From: Aspidapion aeneum
Lineage: Eukaryota > Arthropoda > Insecta > Coleoptera > Brentidae
Direction: 5' to 3'
Length of the DNA stretch: 64,000 nt
NCBI GenBank assembly: GCA_963576565.1
Contig: OY755038.1
Location: 136,320,866-136,384,865 of the forward strand
The notes under the pieces are model-generated. The model was not told the DNA's origin, made no database searches, and worked only from the letters and a program-made list of their open reading frames with translations. Position numbers and translations under genes: made by a program. Numbering within the stretch: the first letter of the stretch is position 1; each line of letters starts with the position of its first letter. Below are positions 10,847 to 23,319 of the stretch, in pieces.

Positions 10847-10899
10847 ATAAACATTAGAATTATGTTGAGACATTACGAATATATAAATAAATATTATAA

Positions 10900-11985
10900 T
10901 ATAATAATAAACCGTCGAAAAAAACTCTACGAAAAGGTTTATGCGTTAAAATATGCCTCATTATCTCGAAATTTTTTCACAGAAGCATAGAAAATATAGT
11001 TCTCTTTTCTATGACAGAACTTACATATATGAGATATACAGTTTAAAAGCTTAAGAACCATAAATTAACGTTTCGTATAGGAAACCAAAATCACCACAAA
11101 AAAATCAAGTTAAAAAGGCGTGTATTTAAAATAGTGGTAATACAAAAGTTGGTAACCTTGTAATGCATTTTTCTAGTAAAAAACATGTTATTTGAACACG
11201 GTTTATCCAAAATTTGAAAAATTATGTATTCCCAAGATAAAAAATTATAATTTAAAAAATACCAACGAGTTAATAGCTAAAGCTGATTACTCAGTCAAAA
11301 GCACAATAAACGTGCCATTAGAAAAAAGTATATCTTAAACGCATAGGTTACGTCATAAAGATTTCAGGTGGCCCCATACAGAAATTTTGCAAAATAAACA
11401 AGGAATAAAAAAAAATATTACAAATTTGTAAATTATTTACTCATCGGCGGGTTGCGCCTGACAACCATTTATTTTTGTTTATTAACGGAAGGCATTCGCT
11501 TAAAAACAACACCATCTTTTTTAAAATTGGTGTATAAATTTAAAAAAATATTAAATATAATTTAAACTAATCATCAAAATTTCTTCACAGAACTCAAATA
11601 TATGAGATAGACAAATTAAAAGCCTAATAATCATAGATTAACGTGTGGTATAGGAAACCAAAATCATCACAAAAAATTCAAGTTAAAAAGGTGAGTATTT
11701 AAGAAAATCGGTTTTGACCAATCATTAATTATTTCTGTTTTTTATGTTTAGAGGCTTTTAAAATGTTTCAAGGTCATCCGCGTAAAAAATGTTTGGTACC
11801 AATTGATAGCTACACATTTGGAAAATAATTGGAAATACATATGTTGGTAACATTGTAATGCATTTTGCCAGAAAAAATTTTTATGTTATTAGAACCCGGT
11901 TTATGCAAAATTTGAAAAATTATGTTTTCCCAAGATAAAAGATAATAATTTAAAAAATAACAACTAGTTATTAAGAGGGAGCTCT
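10900..11985 (-). repeat. Family A repeat, inverted copies
   Basis: Reverse complement of blocks seen at 1-2037: the 'taggaaaccaaaatcaccac' block at about 11080, a second unit from about 11577, and tails near 11985. The bases at 10460-10960 also match 23790-23990. Confidence 0.7.
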
Positions 11986-12005
11986 ACGTTTGGCATATAA
12001 TGAGC

Positions 12006-12318
12006 TTGTAAGGGTTTTGAAATAACACTTTTGTGGGAAAAGTATTCAATATTTTTTGATAAAACATTTGGCAATTAGTAAAGAAAAGAATTCTTTAGCG
12101 CGCATTTAAATTCTCATTTAAAAAAAATTAACCTCAACCCTCAAAAAACTCTCTCATTTAAAAAAAATTACCTCATTTTGAGTCATTTTTGATACATTAT
12201 TTTCTTAAGGGGTTTTTAATGCGCGGTGCATTTAAGTCTCTTCTTAAAAGTCCAAAAAAGATTTTTTTTAAATTTGTAAAACTGTGCTCAAAAAAGTGTT
12301 ATTTCAAAACCCTTACAA
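12006..12318. mobile_element. MITE with 27-base perfect TIRs
   Basis: Bases 12006-12032 (starting TTGTAAGGGTTTTGAAATAA) are the exact inverse of 12292-12318. TGAG lies just outside both ends (12001-12004 and 12319-12322), with one extra C on the left. 313 bases, no coding. Confidence 0.8.
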
Positions 12319-13182
12319 TGAGATTTTTGCCTACAATCTTTAATATTTTTATTCCCATATAACTCTGCACCGCCTTCACAGATTTAACGGATTCAGTAAA
12401 TTTTAATTATTTTATAGTTTCCTTTTATTGTGTAGAAATAAGTTTTGATATTTAAAAGAAATATTAAATTTTATATTTAAAGCATTTTCGCGATTTAATA
12501 GGTTCGAAACCGATTCAAACTTTAGCTTGAATTACGTTGAAATTTGTAGGTTTTATTGCCCGACTTCGCGAAGCGACAAAACGAGGAGACTTGGTTTTGG
12601 TGTATGTATATGGTTATTTCTTATAACTAAAAAACTACTAATACGATTTTCATAGCCAATACGTCATTTTTTGGTATCGGCGGCAACATAAGCTATACAT
12701 TTATTCATATATTTAATACGTTGGCCGAAATAGGTGAAAACTGTCAAATTTTTATTTCACAACTGCCAAACTGCCGGTAGGATTTTTAAAAGTAATACGT
12801 AATTTTGCTTGTATTAACGGCATGCGGGTAACGTAAGCTAAATTTTAACAGTCTACGCAAAATGGAGGGTTTTGAGTTTGGTTTGTTCAGTTCATTTATT
12901 TACAGGTGATTTAAATTGGAAAGCTTTAATTCGGTTCGGATACTTTTACAGGAGATCGAGGAAAACCAGGCAAGGCTCAAGTTTCAAGAAAAGACTTGAA
13001 ACTCGCATTTTGATCAGCCAACCCATCTTTGAGCTAGATCGGTTTTATGAACAAAACTTCCTTTTGGATTTGGCACTCTATGTTTATTTTTTAAATTTTT
13101 TTATTGAACACTTCGATTTTGTTAACGAGGGCGATACTTTTTTACTATCTTAAAGTTTTTGTAGTTCGCATCCCCTTCGAGT
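12319..13182. other. Unassigned AT-rich stretch
   Basis: No gene or full repeat recognised. A perfect palindrome CTTCGCGAAG sits at 12564-12573 in a GC-rich island. Open frames such as 12872-13153 have no recognisable motif. Confidence 0.5.
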
Positions 13183-13523
13183 TGTAAACTTTACCTATAT
13201 ATTTTGAATAAAGAAATGTAGACGTTTTAAAAGCCTATTCGTTTTTGAAATATTCGCATCCAAATTTCCAAATTAAGCAAGGACCTATAAAATAAAAATA
13301 AAATAAATGATAATAAAAACTGCAAAATATTTCTTTAATTAAAAGACAATCCACGTATTTGACGAATTAAAAAAAAAACAGAAATGTATGTGAAAAACGT
13401 TTTCATATCGCTACATTTTAACTTTGGAGGCAAGTATCCCAAAAACGAATCGATGGATGTTTACACGCTTGTAAGGACATTCAAGCGACCTTCGAATATA
13501 TAGGTAAATTTTACACCTGAAAA
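13183..13523. repeat. Possible small TIR element
   Basis: A block near 13185 ('tgtaaactttacctatatat') recurs inverted near 13495-13523 with two changes. The interior is AT-rich and non-coding. Boundaries are uncertain. Confidence 0.45.
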
Positions 13524-13528
13524 GGGGG

Positions 13529-13551
13529 TCTATCTATCTATCTATCTATTT
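13529..13551. repeat. CTAT microsatellite, tail of LINE
   Basis: Five to six CTAT units. On the minus strand they form a GATA-type tail right after the LINE stop codon. Confidence 0.85.
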
Positions 13552-15150
13552 AGCCTTCTTCAATTCATCTTTGGACATGGGCTTCCCCAATATCTTCCAC
13601 TCTACTCTGTCTGTTGCCGTTTTCATCCATCTAGTTCTCGCGTGTTTCTTCAAATTGTCCACCCATCACATTGGGGTCTTCTACTACTTCCTTTATTTTT
13701 CCAAGGTCTCCAGTTTACAATGCATTTGTTCCATCGATCGTCTTTCTGTCTGATATTATGACCGGAAAATTTTTAAATATGCTACTTCTCCTCTGACATC
13801 CCCTACTTTTGTTTTATTTCTTATACATTCATTCCTTTTTCTATCTGTTAGCTTTACATGTAACATTTGTCTTTCCATTGATCTTTGGACTTTTGTTACC
13901 TTATCCATGTTTGATTTTGTAAGTGTCCAGATCTGGGATCCATGGGTAAGTACAGGAAGGATACACTGATTATACACTTTTTGAGGTACTGCGGGTGTTT
14001 TTTATTTCTTAATATGTAGCTTAATTTACCGAATGCTGCCCAGGCCACACGTCTCCTGATTTCAGCTGTTTGGTTTTCTTTTTTCAGTTTAATAATTTGT
14101 CCTAGGTATATATATTCATCTACTTGTTCTATTTTCTTTTGATATATTCTGACCGTAATATCTTCATCTGTGTTTGTTATGATTTTAGTTTTAGTGTAGT
14201 TCATACTTAAGGCTATATTTTTAGCTGCAGTATCCAGTTCTTCCAGCATTTTTATCAGTTCATCTTTCTTGTCTGTTATTAAAGCGATATCATCAGCATA
14301 TCTTAGGTGGTTCACGAATTGTCCGTTTACTTTGATGCCTATTTCTTCTAAATCTAAGCTTTTAAAATATTTTCTAGGGCCTGGTTAAATAATTTAGGGA
14401 TATTGTGTCACCCTGTCTGACACCTCTTCTTATGAGGATTGGCTTGGTTCCTTCGTGGATTTTGATTGATGTTGTGGCCTCGCTATATATATTGGCTATT
14501 AAGTCTGTATATCTGTTACTATGCTATCGAAAGCTTTTTCGAAGTCTATAAACGCAATATATAGTGGAATATTATATTCGTTGGCTCGTTTTATTAGGAT
14601 TTTCATGATTAATAAGTGGTCAACTGTACTGAAACTTTTTCTAAAGCCTGCGTGTTCCTTTGAATAATATCCGTCAAATTTTGTTGTTAGTCTATCTGTT
14701 AATATTTTCGTGAAAAGCTTATAAATTGCATTGAGGAGTGTTATAGGTCGATAGTATTTTAGGTCTGCTCTATCGCCTTTCTTGTGTAGAATAATGGTTA
14801 TGGATTCTTGTCAGTTGTTTGGAAGTATTTTTTATTTTAGTATTTTATTCAGGAGAATATGTAGGGTATTAGCTACAGCTTTACCACCGTGCTTGAGCAT
14901 TTCTGCTGTCACTCCGTCTTTTCCAGGTGATTTGTTATTTTTCATTTTCTTTAATGCTCTTTTTATTTCCGCTTTGTTTATTTCAGATTGTAGCTCTGAG
15001 TTTATGTTCTTTATTTTTGTTTGAAATTTCTTCATGGTCTCTCGTGATGGTTCCCTTTTTGTTTGGTATAATTCTGTATAGAATAGTTGTGTGATATTTA
15101 TGATATCCTCTTTAGCGTTAGTTTCTATGCCGTTAATATCGTTTATTTAA
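13552..15150 (-). pseudogene. RTE-like LINE, 5'-truncated reverse transcriptase
   Basis: Minus strand, several frames. In order: KSPGKDGVTAEMLKHGG (near 14900), an FDS block (near 14530), the catalytic YADD (near 14298), YIYLGQ (near 14120), a CILPVLTHGSQIWTLT-like block (near 13940), and the C-terminal RWMKTATDRVEW block (near 13600) ending in a stop at the GATA tail. The endonuclease domain is absent and at least three frame changes break it. Motif style suggests the RTE clade; that is from memory, and other LINE clades are possible. Confidence 0.82.
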
Positions 15151-15179
15151 ATTATTTCTAATTATCTACCTAGAGTAGG

Positions 15180-16385
15180 TCTTATTTCATTTCAACCGAA
15201 CCACACTATAACCGCCACCCCCCGAACCTTCCCACCCCATTCGCATCCTCCCTCCACAAAAAATAAATAAATTTTGATGTGTTTGATTGAAATGTTTTGA
15301 TAAAGAGCTTGGATTTTTGGAAAATCGGGTGAAACATGTGACAAAACTCTTTTTATTGATTTATTTTTTCAATGAGCCCCATTAACGGACGACGGTGGAG
15401 AATTTTTTATCGATCAAACCCTACTCACTTAAATATAGTTAAAAAGGAAATTTTATTTTCTACAAAGAACTATAGAACAATTTTTTTTGAAATAAGTTTA
15501 ATTTTTGAGAAAATTGGATAAAACCTGTAATAAAATTAATTTGTTTCGTGATTTGTAAAAATTGATTTTATTTACGGACGCTTGTTAAATCTTAATCTGA
15601 AAATAAATCTTACTTTGTGGTACAGCGTTTCAAAGGAATTTTTTTTGCCTATAATCGAATGTAGTGCACAATTTTTGAAAGAGGGCTTGGTTTTCAAGAT
15701 AATCGGGTTAAAAAGGGAATTTCATTTTCTATAGTAAAGTGTAAAATATTTTTTTTGTCCAAAAAGCTTCGTTTTTAAGAAATTTGGATAAAACATGTAA
15801 AAAATTTTATTGTCTACAATTTACTATGGGACACAATTTTTGATAAAGAGCTTGGTTTTTAAGAAAATCGGGTAAAACCTGTAATAAACAATTTATTTTT
15901 TAATTTTTTTTACATTACCTCAATAAACAGACGCCGCTGAAGAGTGTGTTATGGGTCGTACCCCATTCACTTGTATATCGTTAAAAATAAAAATTTATTG
16001 TCTACTATAGTTGATTACATATTTTTCCTAAGAAGCTTAGTTTTTGAGAAAATTTGAAGAAAACCTAGAATTTTCAGGTTTTGCGGGTTCTGGGGAGCCT
16101 GAGGGGTTTTTGGAGATTAAAAAAATTAATACAATTTTATTTTTAGGTTAGATTTTACACATGTTTGATCCATTTCTGTGTCATTGTGTTTTTAGGTCGT
16201 CAACTTAGTTAAATTTGCAGAAATTCGAACACGACTTAAGAGGAGGTGGGATTTAAAAAAACTGGACCAAAAACTGGCTTGGCAACACACAAATCATTAA
16301 TCTGTCATCTATTCTTAGCTAGAATCCATTGTCAAACTGCGGTCCTCATATTTTTCATACTCAACTATCTCCACGCAGCGCCTGC
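15180..16385 (+). repeat. Family B modular repeat, direct copy
   Basis: Non-coding modules of roughly 190-300 bases recur, marked by 'acggacgncgctg' and 'agaaaatcgggtaaaacatg' blocks. The right end ('actgcggtcctcatat', then GCGCCTGC) matches the right arm of the 19986-22910 palindrome. Confidence 0.75.
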
Positions 16386-16477
16386 ACTATTAAATCGGCC
16401 CAAGCATAGATTAATATAATAGTACGTAGTATATATTACCAATGGTGACAAGACACCTCTGTATATAGTGCAGGCGC
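16378..16477. repeat. Inverted GCGCCTGCACTA pair
   Basis: GCGCCTGCACTA at 16378 and its inverse TAGTGCAGGCGC at 16466-16477 enclose about 75 AT-rich bases. These are family B end sequences facing each other, as if two element ends abut. Confidence 0.6.
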
Positions 16478-17796
16478 CATTGAGTTGTATAACGCCCTAA
16501 AAGGGCGTTAGAGACGGAAAGACAAGGCATTTTTTATTGACCCTATCCAATTTGGTTCCTATGGTCGGGTATTTCTTTTACAATAAAAACAGAGATAGAC
16601 ATTATTGAACATGTGAAACGGACAAAGATAGGGTGATTTTGCATGCTAATAATACCCTAGATAATATAAGGGTACTTTTATCTCTTTCACACTGACGGCA
16701 TAAGTGCGACAGAAAAGCAGCTGGCTACCTTTAATCCACCTGCCGTATTTTGAGTGATTCTACCTGTTAGTCCGTGTATACAGGGAAAACTGATAGACAA
16801 TGTTGTCTAAGTAGGGAAATGATTTTTTTTGAATTTTGTGCGGGAATATTACAAAAAGAAATCTTAAAACGTTTAAAAACAAGTTTAGAAGTAACTATTT
16901 GAGTTTAAACATGGTCCAAAATTGTTTTTTGTGCAAAAGAAGAAAAAAAATCCATAAAAAAACAACATTTCATGGGTAAGTCGTCTTGACGGATAGTTTT
17001 TCCTAAAACACGAGAAAGTTCAGTAGCGTCACGATAGATAGTTTTTTCTGCGACCGTGCGATTTTACCCTCACACATTTTGATTCAGAAAGTGTCACTTC
17101 CCCGCACTTTTTTTTGCATTGCATGAAAATTAAAAAAAAGTATTTGATTTTCTTAAAAATGATTTCTTTTTAAATGCTTACATACCGATTTTTATCCAGT
17201 TGTTTTTGTTTTTTCGAACCAAACTTTTGACATGTCACGGTCGAGTTTCATACATCTTGATGAATTGTTACACACACTGATCTATGTTTTTATAAATTTC
17301 GATAAATTTAATGTTTTTTGCGGACTTTACAGTAATTTTAAGTTAAATTTTGGTCTTTCATCGCGAAAGTATATATTTATTATTATATGACCACCGCGAC
17401 CGGTCTACAGGCCGGTATCATATGTTTATGTCCTTCTAATGTCATTTGACTATCATGCTGTCTTACTTAATAAGGTCACTTAGTTTAATTAATAATTTTG
17501 TCCTACATAATATAAAAGAAGAATAGAAACCAACAAAAAATTTGTGACACTTCGATTACCCATTTTCTTTGATTGCGATGGATTAGGGTGACCAGATTAC
17601 GGTTTATTAGGGTGCCCCGAGTGCCCAAAAAAAGATTTTGAAAAATTTCCCTAAAAAAATTGAAGACCAAACACTCACTCGCCACTCAATGTTTATGGTC
17701 GCATACACTAATCCTAACTCGATTTCCGACGATTATGGACAATGGTTACCCCCTGGACATAAACCTAACAACTTTTACTATATTTATTAACAATAG
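16478..17796. other. Unassigned AT-rich stretch
   Basis: No gene. A possible small inverted pair lies around 16670 ('ataccctagataatataagggta'). Frames such as 17503-17685 have no motif. Confidence 0.4.
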
Positions 17797-18414
17797 GTAG
17801 GTTAGGTTTGGTTAGGTTGGGTTAGGTTGGGTTAGGTTGGGTTAGGTTGGGTTAGGTTGGGTTAGGTTGGGTTAGGTTGGGTTAGGTTGGGTTAGGTTGG
17901 GTTAGGTTGGGTTAGGTTGGGTTAGGTTGGGTTAGGTTGGGTTAGGTTGGGTTAGGTTGGGTTAGGTTGGGTTAGGTTGGGTTAGGTTGGGTTAGGTTGG
18001 GTTAGGTTGGGTAGGTTGGGTTAGGTTGGGTTAGGTTGGGTTAGGTTGGGTTAGGTTGGGTTAGGTTGGGTTAGGTTGGGTTAGGTTGGGTTAGGTTGGG
18101 TTAGGTTGGGCTGGGTTGGGTTAGGTTGGGTTAGGTTGGGTTAGGTTGGGTTAGGTTGGGTTGGGTTAGGTTGGGTTAGGTTGGGTTAGGTTGGGTTAGG
18201 TTGGGTTAGGTTGGGTTAGGTTGGGTTAGGTTGGGTTAGGTTGGGTTAGGTTGGGTTAGGTTGGGTTAGGTTGGGTTAGGTTGGGTTAGGTTGGGTTAGG
18301 TTGGGTTAGGTTGGGTTATGTTGGGTTAGGTTGGGTTAGGTTGGGTTAGGTTGGGTTAGGTTGGGTTAGGTTGGGTTAGGTTGGGTTAGGTTGGGTTAGG
18401 TTGGGTTAGGTTGG
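17797..18414 (+). repeat. Telomere-like array (TTAGGTTGGG)n
   Basis: About 60 near-perfect 10-base units, each the arthropod telomere repeat TTAGG plus TTGGG. The few interruptions are a 9-base unit at 18011, CTGGG at 18111, an extra TTGGG at 18161 and TTATG at 18316. Both sides are ordinary interspersed repeats, so this is an interstitial array. An edge of decayed units reaches about 18560 and includes a hairpin of 'cggttcggtt' units. Confidence 0.95.
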
Positions 18415-18560
18415 TTCAGTTTGAGTATGTTCGGTTAGGTTCCGCTAGGATTGTTTAGGTTAGGTTTAGCTATATTCGGTTAGGTTCGGTTCAGTTTAAG
18501 CAAATCGAACCGAACCAAACCGAACCGTTAGATTCGGTTTGATTTGGTTCATTTCGATAC

Positions 18561-19081
18561 GGATGGGTTCAGTTTGCTTTTGTTCAGTTAGACCTTCGAT
18601 AAATTCTAAAAAAGTAAATAATTATTAATTTTTAGTGTTTTAAGGAATAAAAATTGATATAATGTTCAATTAAACTAATTTTTATTTGTAAAAATGTAGG
18701 AATCATAGTTTTCTTGATTTTGTTTTGAATTTCATGCTTTTTTAAAAATTGTGCATTTTCATAAAAGGACCAAAAAAACTGACCCGATTTCGATCAGTGA
18801 CCTTAGTTATTTCAAGTTTTTGTTGACAGCTGATAGACGTCAGGGACCGTTTTGTTTCAGTTTGAAATGAGAAAATGCTTCTTTTGTAGCAATTTGTATG
18901 GGTTTTAATGGGGTTTTAAGAAGTTTTCAATTTCAATTTTTTTAACAAAATCAACGATAGTCCGCAATTTTTTTTTTAGAAATCACTATAATATGGTCTA
19001 AAATTATCATTTTTCAAAAAACTTCGTAGTTTTAAGAAAGGTGGTAAAACGTACCAGACCCCTGAAATGTGTTGCAGTCTA
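18561..19081. other. Unassigned AT-rich stretch
   Basis: No gene, repeat or RNA recognised. Confidence 0.4.
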
Positions 19082-19449
19082 GGACAACTGGGCGCCGCCA
19101 ACTCGGCGCCACCAACTGGGCGGCAGGCCAACTGGGCGCCGGGCCAACTTGACGCCGAGCCAACTGGGCGCCGGACTAAAATAGTTTTTCTTCATAAAAT
19201 GTGCAGATGAAAAACAAACTTAAAAAAATTAAAATGGCGCATCCAAAATGGCGGACTTTCTTATTTATGCATCGATGTGTATCGAATATGGAACTTGGCG
19301 GTGTTTCAAGTCGCAGAAATATTTATTTTGTTTTTATCTGCACATTTTATCGAAAAAAAAATAGTCCGACGCTGAGTTGGCCCGGCGCCCATTAGGCCCG
19401 GCGTGGCGCCCTGTTGGCGGCGCCGAGTTGGCCCGGCGCCCGGTTGTCC
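19082..19449. mobile_element. TIR element with GGCGCC-unit ends
   Basis: Each end holds five to six tandem units of the form CCAACTGGGCGCCGG, and the two ends are inverted to each other (19082-19178 and 19361-19449). The inverted match continues into AT-rich sequence ('atgtgcagat...'), giving TIRs of about 125 bases. The centre is about 115 bases and non-coding. No target duplication is evident. Confidence 0.8.
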
Positions 19450-19985
19450 CATTCCGAATTGAAATTTTTAGTTCCGAAATTTCATCTGACACGAGCATAA
19501 CTTGTAGTCCACCCAAGAAAAGAAGAGTTGAAGAAGACCCTTGTTCAAAGAAAGAAAATATTTTACCTGGAAGGTACAACATTTGTAAAGTTCTAAGATG
19601 AAAACAATAATTTTAATACATCCACTGCACTTAGCATGCTTAGAAATTCTTTTTACTCTTTTTTTTACTGAAGAGAATTTTGTAAACACACACAAGTAAG
19701 TATTCATGAATTATTTATTATTCAAACAGAAAATTGTTGATAAAAAAATTCTAGTGGAATTCAAAATTTTTATTTTGCGCCGCCACTGCCCTTTTTTATC
19801 CAAGACAAGCAAATAGAATATTTTTGCGATGTTGCATGTTTCCGGACTCACCAAACCGAAATTCTATTTTCATCCCTATTTTGCTCATTAAATTCTTACT
19901 TGTATTTGGTCAATTGCGATAAAAGCTTGATATAATGGCAATTTTGGCCCATGCCGAGTCTACCCGTAGGGTATAGAAGTCAATG
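19450..19985. other. Unassigned AT-rich stretch
   Basis: No gene or repeat recognised. Confidence 0.4.
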
Positions 19986-22910
19986 GCAGGCGCTTTAAGT
20001 AGTTGAGTATGCAAAATATGAGAACCGCAGTTTGACAATGGATTCTAGCTGATAAAAGGTCACTGATTAACGATCTGGATGTTGCCAAGCCAGGTTTTGG
20101 CCCAATTTTTTTTATGCAGACATCCCCAAAAGCCCCCCAGCCCCCAAAACCTAAAATTTTTAGGTTTTCTTCAAATTTTCTGAAAAACTATGCTTCTTAG
20201 GGAAAAATATATAATTACCTTTATTGTAGACAATAAAATTTCCTTTTTAACGATATACAAGTCAGTGGGGTACGACAAAAGACAAACTTACCAGCGGCGT
20301 CCGTTTATTGAGGTAATGCAAAAAAATTAAAAAAAGAAACAAGCATATTACTTGTTTTCCCTTTTTCTTGAAAACCAAGCTCTCTATGAAAAATTGTGTT
20401 AAACGATGTATAATAAGCCAGGACTAGTTTGATTTATAACAATTTAGGGGCCTTCGTAAATTACATCAATTTTGAAAAATCACTAAACATAAATTTTTTT
20501 ATCCCATTTTCTCAAAAACTAAGCTCTTAAGAAAAAAAGTTATTTTACACTTTATTGTAGAAAATAAAATTTCCTTTTTACCAATGTATAAGTTAGTGCA
20601 ATCACACTAACAGGAAACTCTCCAGCGGCGTCCGTTTTTTGAGAAAATGTAAAAAAATTTAAAAAACCATATGTTTGTCACATGTTCTGGCCAATTATCT
20701 TAAGAAACAAGCCCTCTTCAAAAATTGTGCCCTATAGTCGATTATAGACAATAAAAATTCCTTTTAAATACTGTACAACAAGGTAAGATTTATTTTTAGA
20801 ATAAAACTTCACAGGCGTCCGTAAATAAAATACATTTTTACAAATCACCAAACAAATTAATTTTGTTGCAGGTTTTAACCAATTTTCTTAGAAACTAAGC
20901 TTAATAAAAAAAAATGTTCTTAACTATATTGTATAAAATAAAATTACCTTTCTAACGATTTATAAGTTAGTAGGGCTGGATTGATGACGAACTCTTCAGC
21001 GACGTCCGTAAATGGGGGTCATTTAAAAAATAAATAAATAAAAACATTTTTGTTACATGTTTCACCCGATTTTCCTAAAAACCAAGCACTTTATCAAAAA
21101 ATATCTCTTATACTTGATTGAAAAAAATAAAATTTCCCTTTAAACGATGTATAACAGTGTAAGAAAAGTTTAATTTTTAAAACATTGGGGATGTCCGTAA
21201 ATTAAATCAATATTTAAAAATCACCAAACAAATTAATTTTGGGTGGGATTTTTTTTAAGAACCTTAAAATTTGAATCAGTGGCGGTAGTAGGCCATCCTC
21301 CCCTCACCCAACTAACCATATCTACAAAATTATGGCGCAGGATGTGGAGAAAAGGTGAGTAGGAGGGATCACCTTTGCTTAGAGAGCCGTACCTAGAATC
21401 TTTTTTCGAAGGAAGTTTCATTTTTTTCTCGTGGAGGGGGATGGGAAGGAGGATGGCAGGTACAAGGTGTGCAGATGGCGGCTATAGTGTGGTGCTTTAT
21501 TTGATAATTTCTTAAAAATTTATTTTACTTACTAATGTCCCTGAAGTTTTAAAAATGAAATTAATCTTACCAAGTTGTACATCATTTAAAAGAAAATTTT
21601 ATTTAAAAGCTTAGTTTTTTTGGAAAATCGGGTGAAACATGTGACAACAATGTTTTTATTTTTTTTTTGTTTTATATGACCCTAATATACGAACGTCGCT
21701 GGAGAATTTGTCATTAACTAAACCTGACTGACTTACATATCGGTAGAAAGGGAATTCTATTTTCTATAATAAAGTTTCGAAAACATTTTTTCCAGTTGGG
21801 CTTGGTTTCTAAGGAAATTGGATAAAACCTGTAAAAAAAATTAATTTGTTTGGTGAGTTGTAAAAATTGGTTTTAATTACGGACGCCTGTGAAGTTTTAA
21901 TTTAAAGCTAAATATTGCTTTGTGATACAGCGTTTAAAAGAAAATTTCATTGTCTACAATCGACTATGGAATATGATTTTTGATTCTTTAAAGGCTTGGT
22001 TTTTAAGATAATTGGGTAAAAGATGTGACAAACATGTGGTTTTTTAGTTTTTTTTTACATTTTCTCAATAAACGGACGCTGCTGGAAAGTTTGGTATTAG
22101 TCTGACCGCACTAGCTTGGACATTATTAAAAAGACAATTTCATTTTTTACAATAAAGTGTAAAATAATTTTTTTCCCAGAAAGCGTAGTTTTTGAGAAAA
22201 TTGGACAAAACTTGTAAAAAAATTGGTAAGTTTAGTGATTTTTCAAAATTGATGTAATTTACGGACGGCCCTAAATTGTTATAAAAAAAAATAATCTTAC
22301 CTTGTTATACATAAGTTTAAAAAAAAATTCATTGTTTACAATTAACTATAGAACACAATTTTTGATAAAGAGCTTAGTTTTCAAGAAAATCGGGTAAATC
22401 ATGTAATAAACATGTTTCTTTCTTTTTTTTTTACATCACCTCAATAAACGGACGCCGCTGAAGAGTTTGTCTTTGGTCGTACCCCACTGACCAATACATC
22501 GTTGAACAGCAAATTTTATTGTTTATAATAAAGGTAATTCCATATTTTTCCCTAAGAAGCTTAGTTTTTGAGAAAATTTGAAGAAAACCTCAAAATCTCT
22601 CTCGTTTTGGGGGGTCTGGGGGGTTTTTGGGGGTTTTTGCAGCTAGCATTTAACAAACTAAAATGTTATATTTAGGTTGGATTTTACACATTTTTAAATA
22701 ATTTCTCTCTCATTGTGGCTTTAAGGCGTCAACTTAGTTAAATTTTCAGAAATTTGAACACGACTATAAGAGAAGGGGGGAGAAATAAAATTGGGCCAAA
22801 TCCAGGCTTGGCAACATCCAGATCGTTAATCTGTGACCTTTTGTCAGCTAGAATCCGTTGTCACACTGCGGTCCTCATATTTGGCATACTGAACTACCTA
22901 CAGCGCCTGC
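19986..22910. mobile_element. Family B palindromic element
   Basis: The left arm (19986 to about 21200) and right arm (about 21540 to 22910) are inverted copies. The outermost bases are GCAGGCGC and GCGCCTGC. Internal modules recur with 'acggacg' cores, for example near 20300, 20630, 20815, 21885, 22070 and 22445. The centre near 21250-21500 is unrelated and more GC-rich. No transposase frame is present. A foldback-like non-autonomous element of unknown class. Confidence 0.78.
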
Positions 22911-23319
22911 ACCAACAATCAAAGAAATTGCTCTATGATTTCACCAAAGCCGCCCGAGACGCACACACGCAAGTCAGCACCGCTGGCCAGTTAATCGTTT
23001 AGCCAGACTAGTTGACCTGCGTCACTTAGATCTTTGTCTAAATAAAGTATTTTTATATCGTTTATCTTTCTTTAGTATGTATAGGGAATCAAACTATGCG
23101 TGAGACCATACAAAAGGAATACTTGCGGAAATAAAATAGAGTATTTACATGGTTCTTTTAATGTAGATTGTCGGGTTTAAAAACCGGCCCTGGAGTTTCA
23201 CGATTATTTCGTAACTTGATCTGATTGGTTAAAATTTTTGGCAAAGTCCAGCCCCACAAGGTTTCTCTCACGCACACCTTTGCCCCTGTGGTTTCAAAGT
23301 GTTTTGTATAGCTTACCCT
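22911..23319. other. Unassigned stretch
   Basis: No gene recognised. The frame at 22754-23002 overlaps the repeat end and has no motif. Confidence 0.4.

Noticed and set aside
17797..18414. A chromosome end (true telomere)
   Set aside because: More than 17 kb of ordinary repeats lies on one side and 45 kb on the other, so the array is internal.
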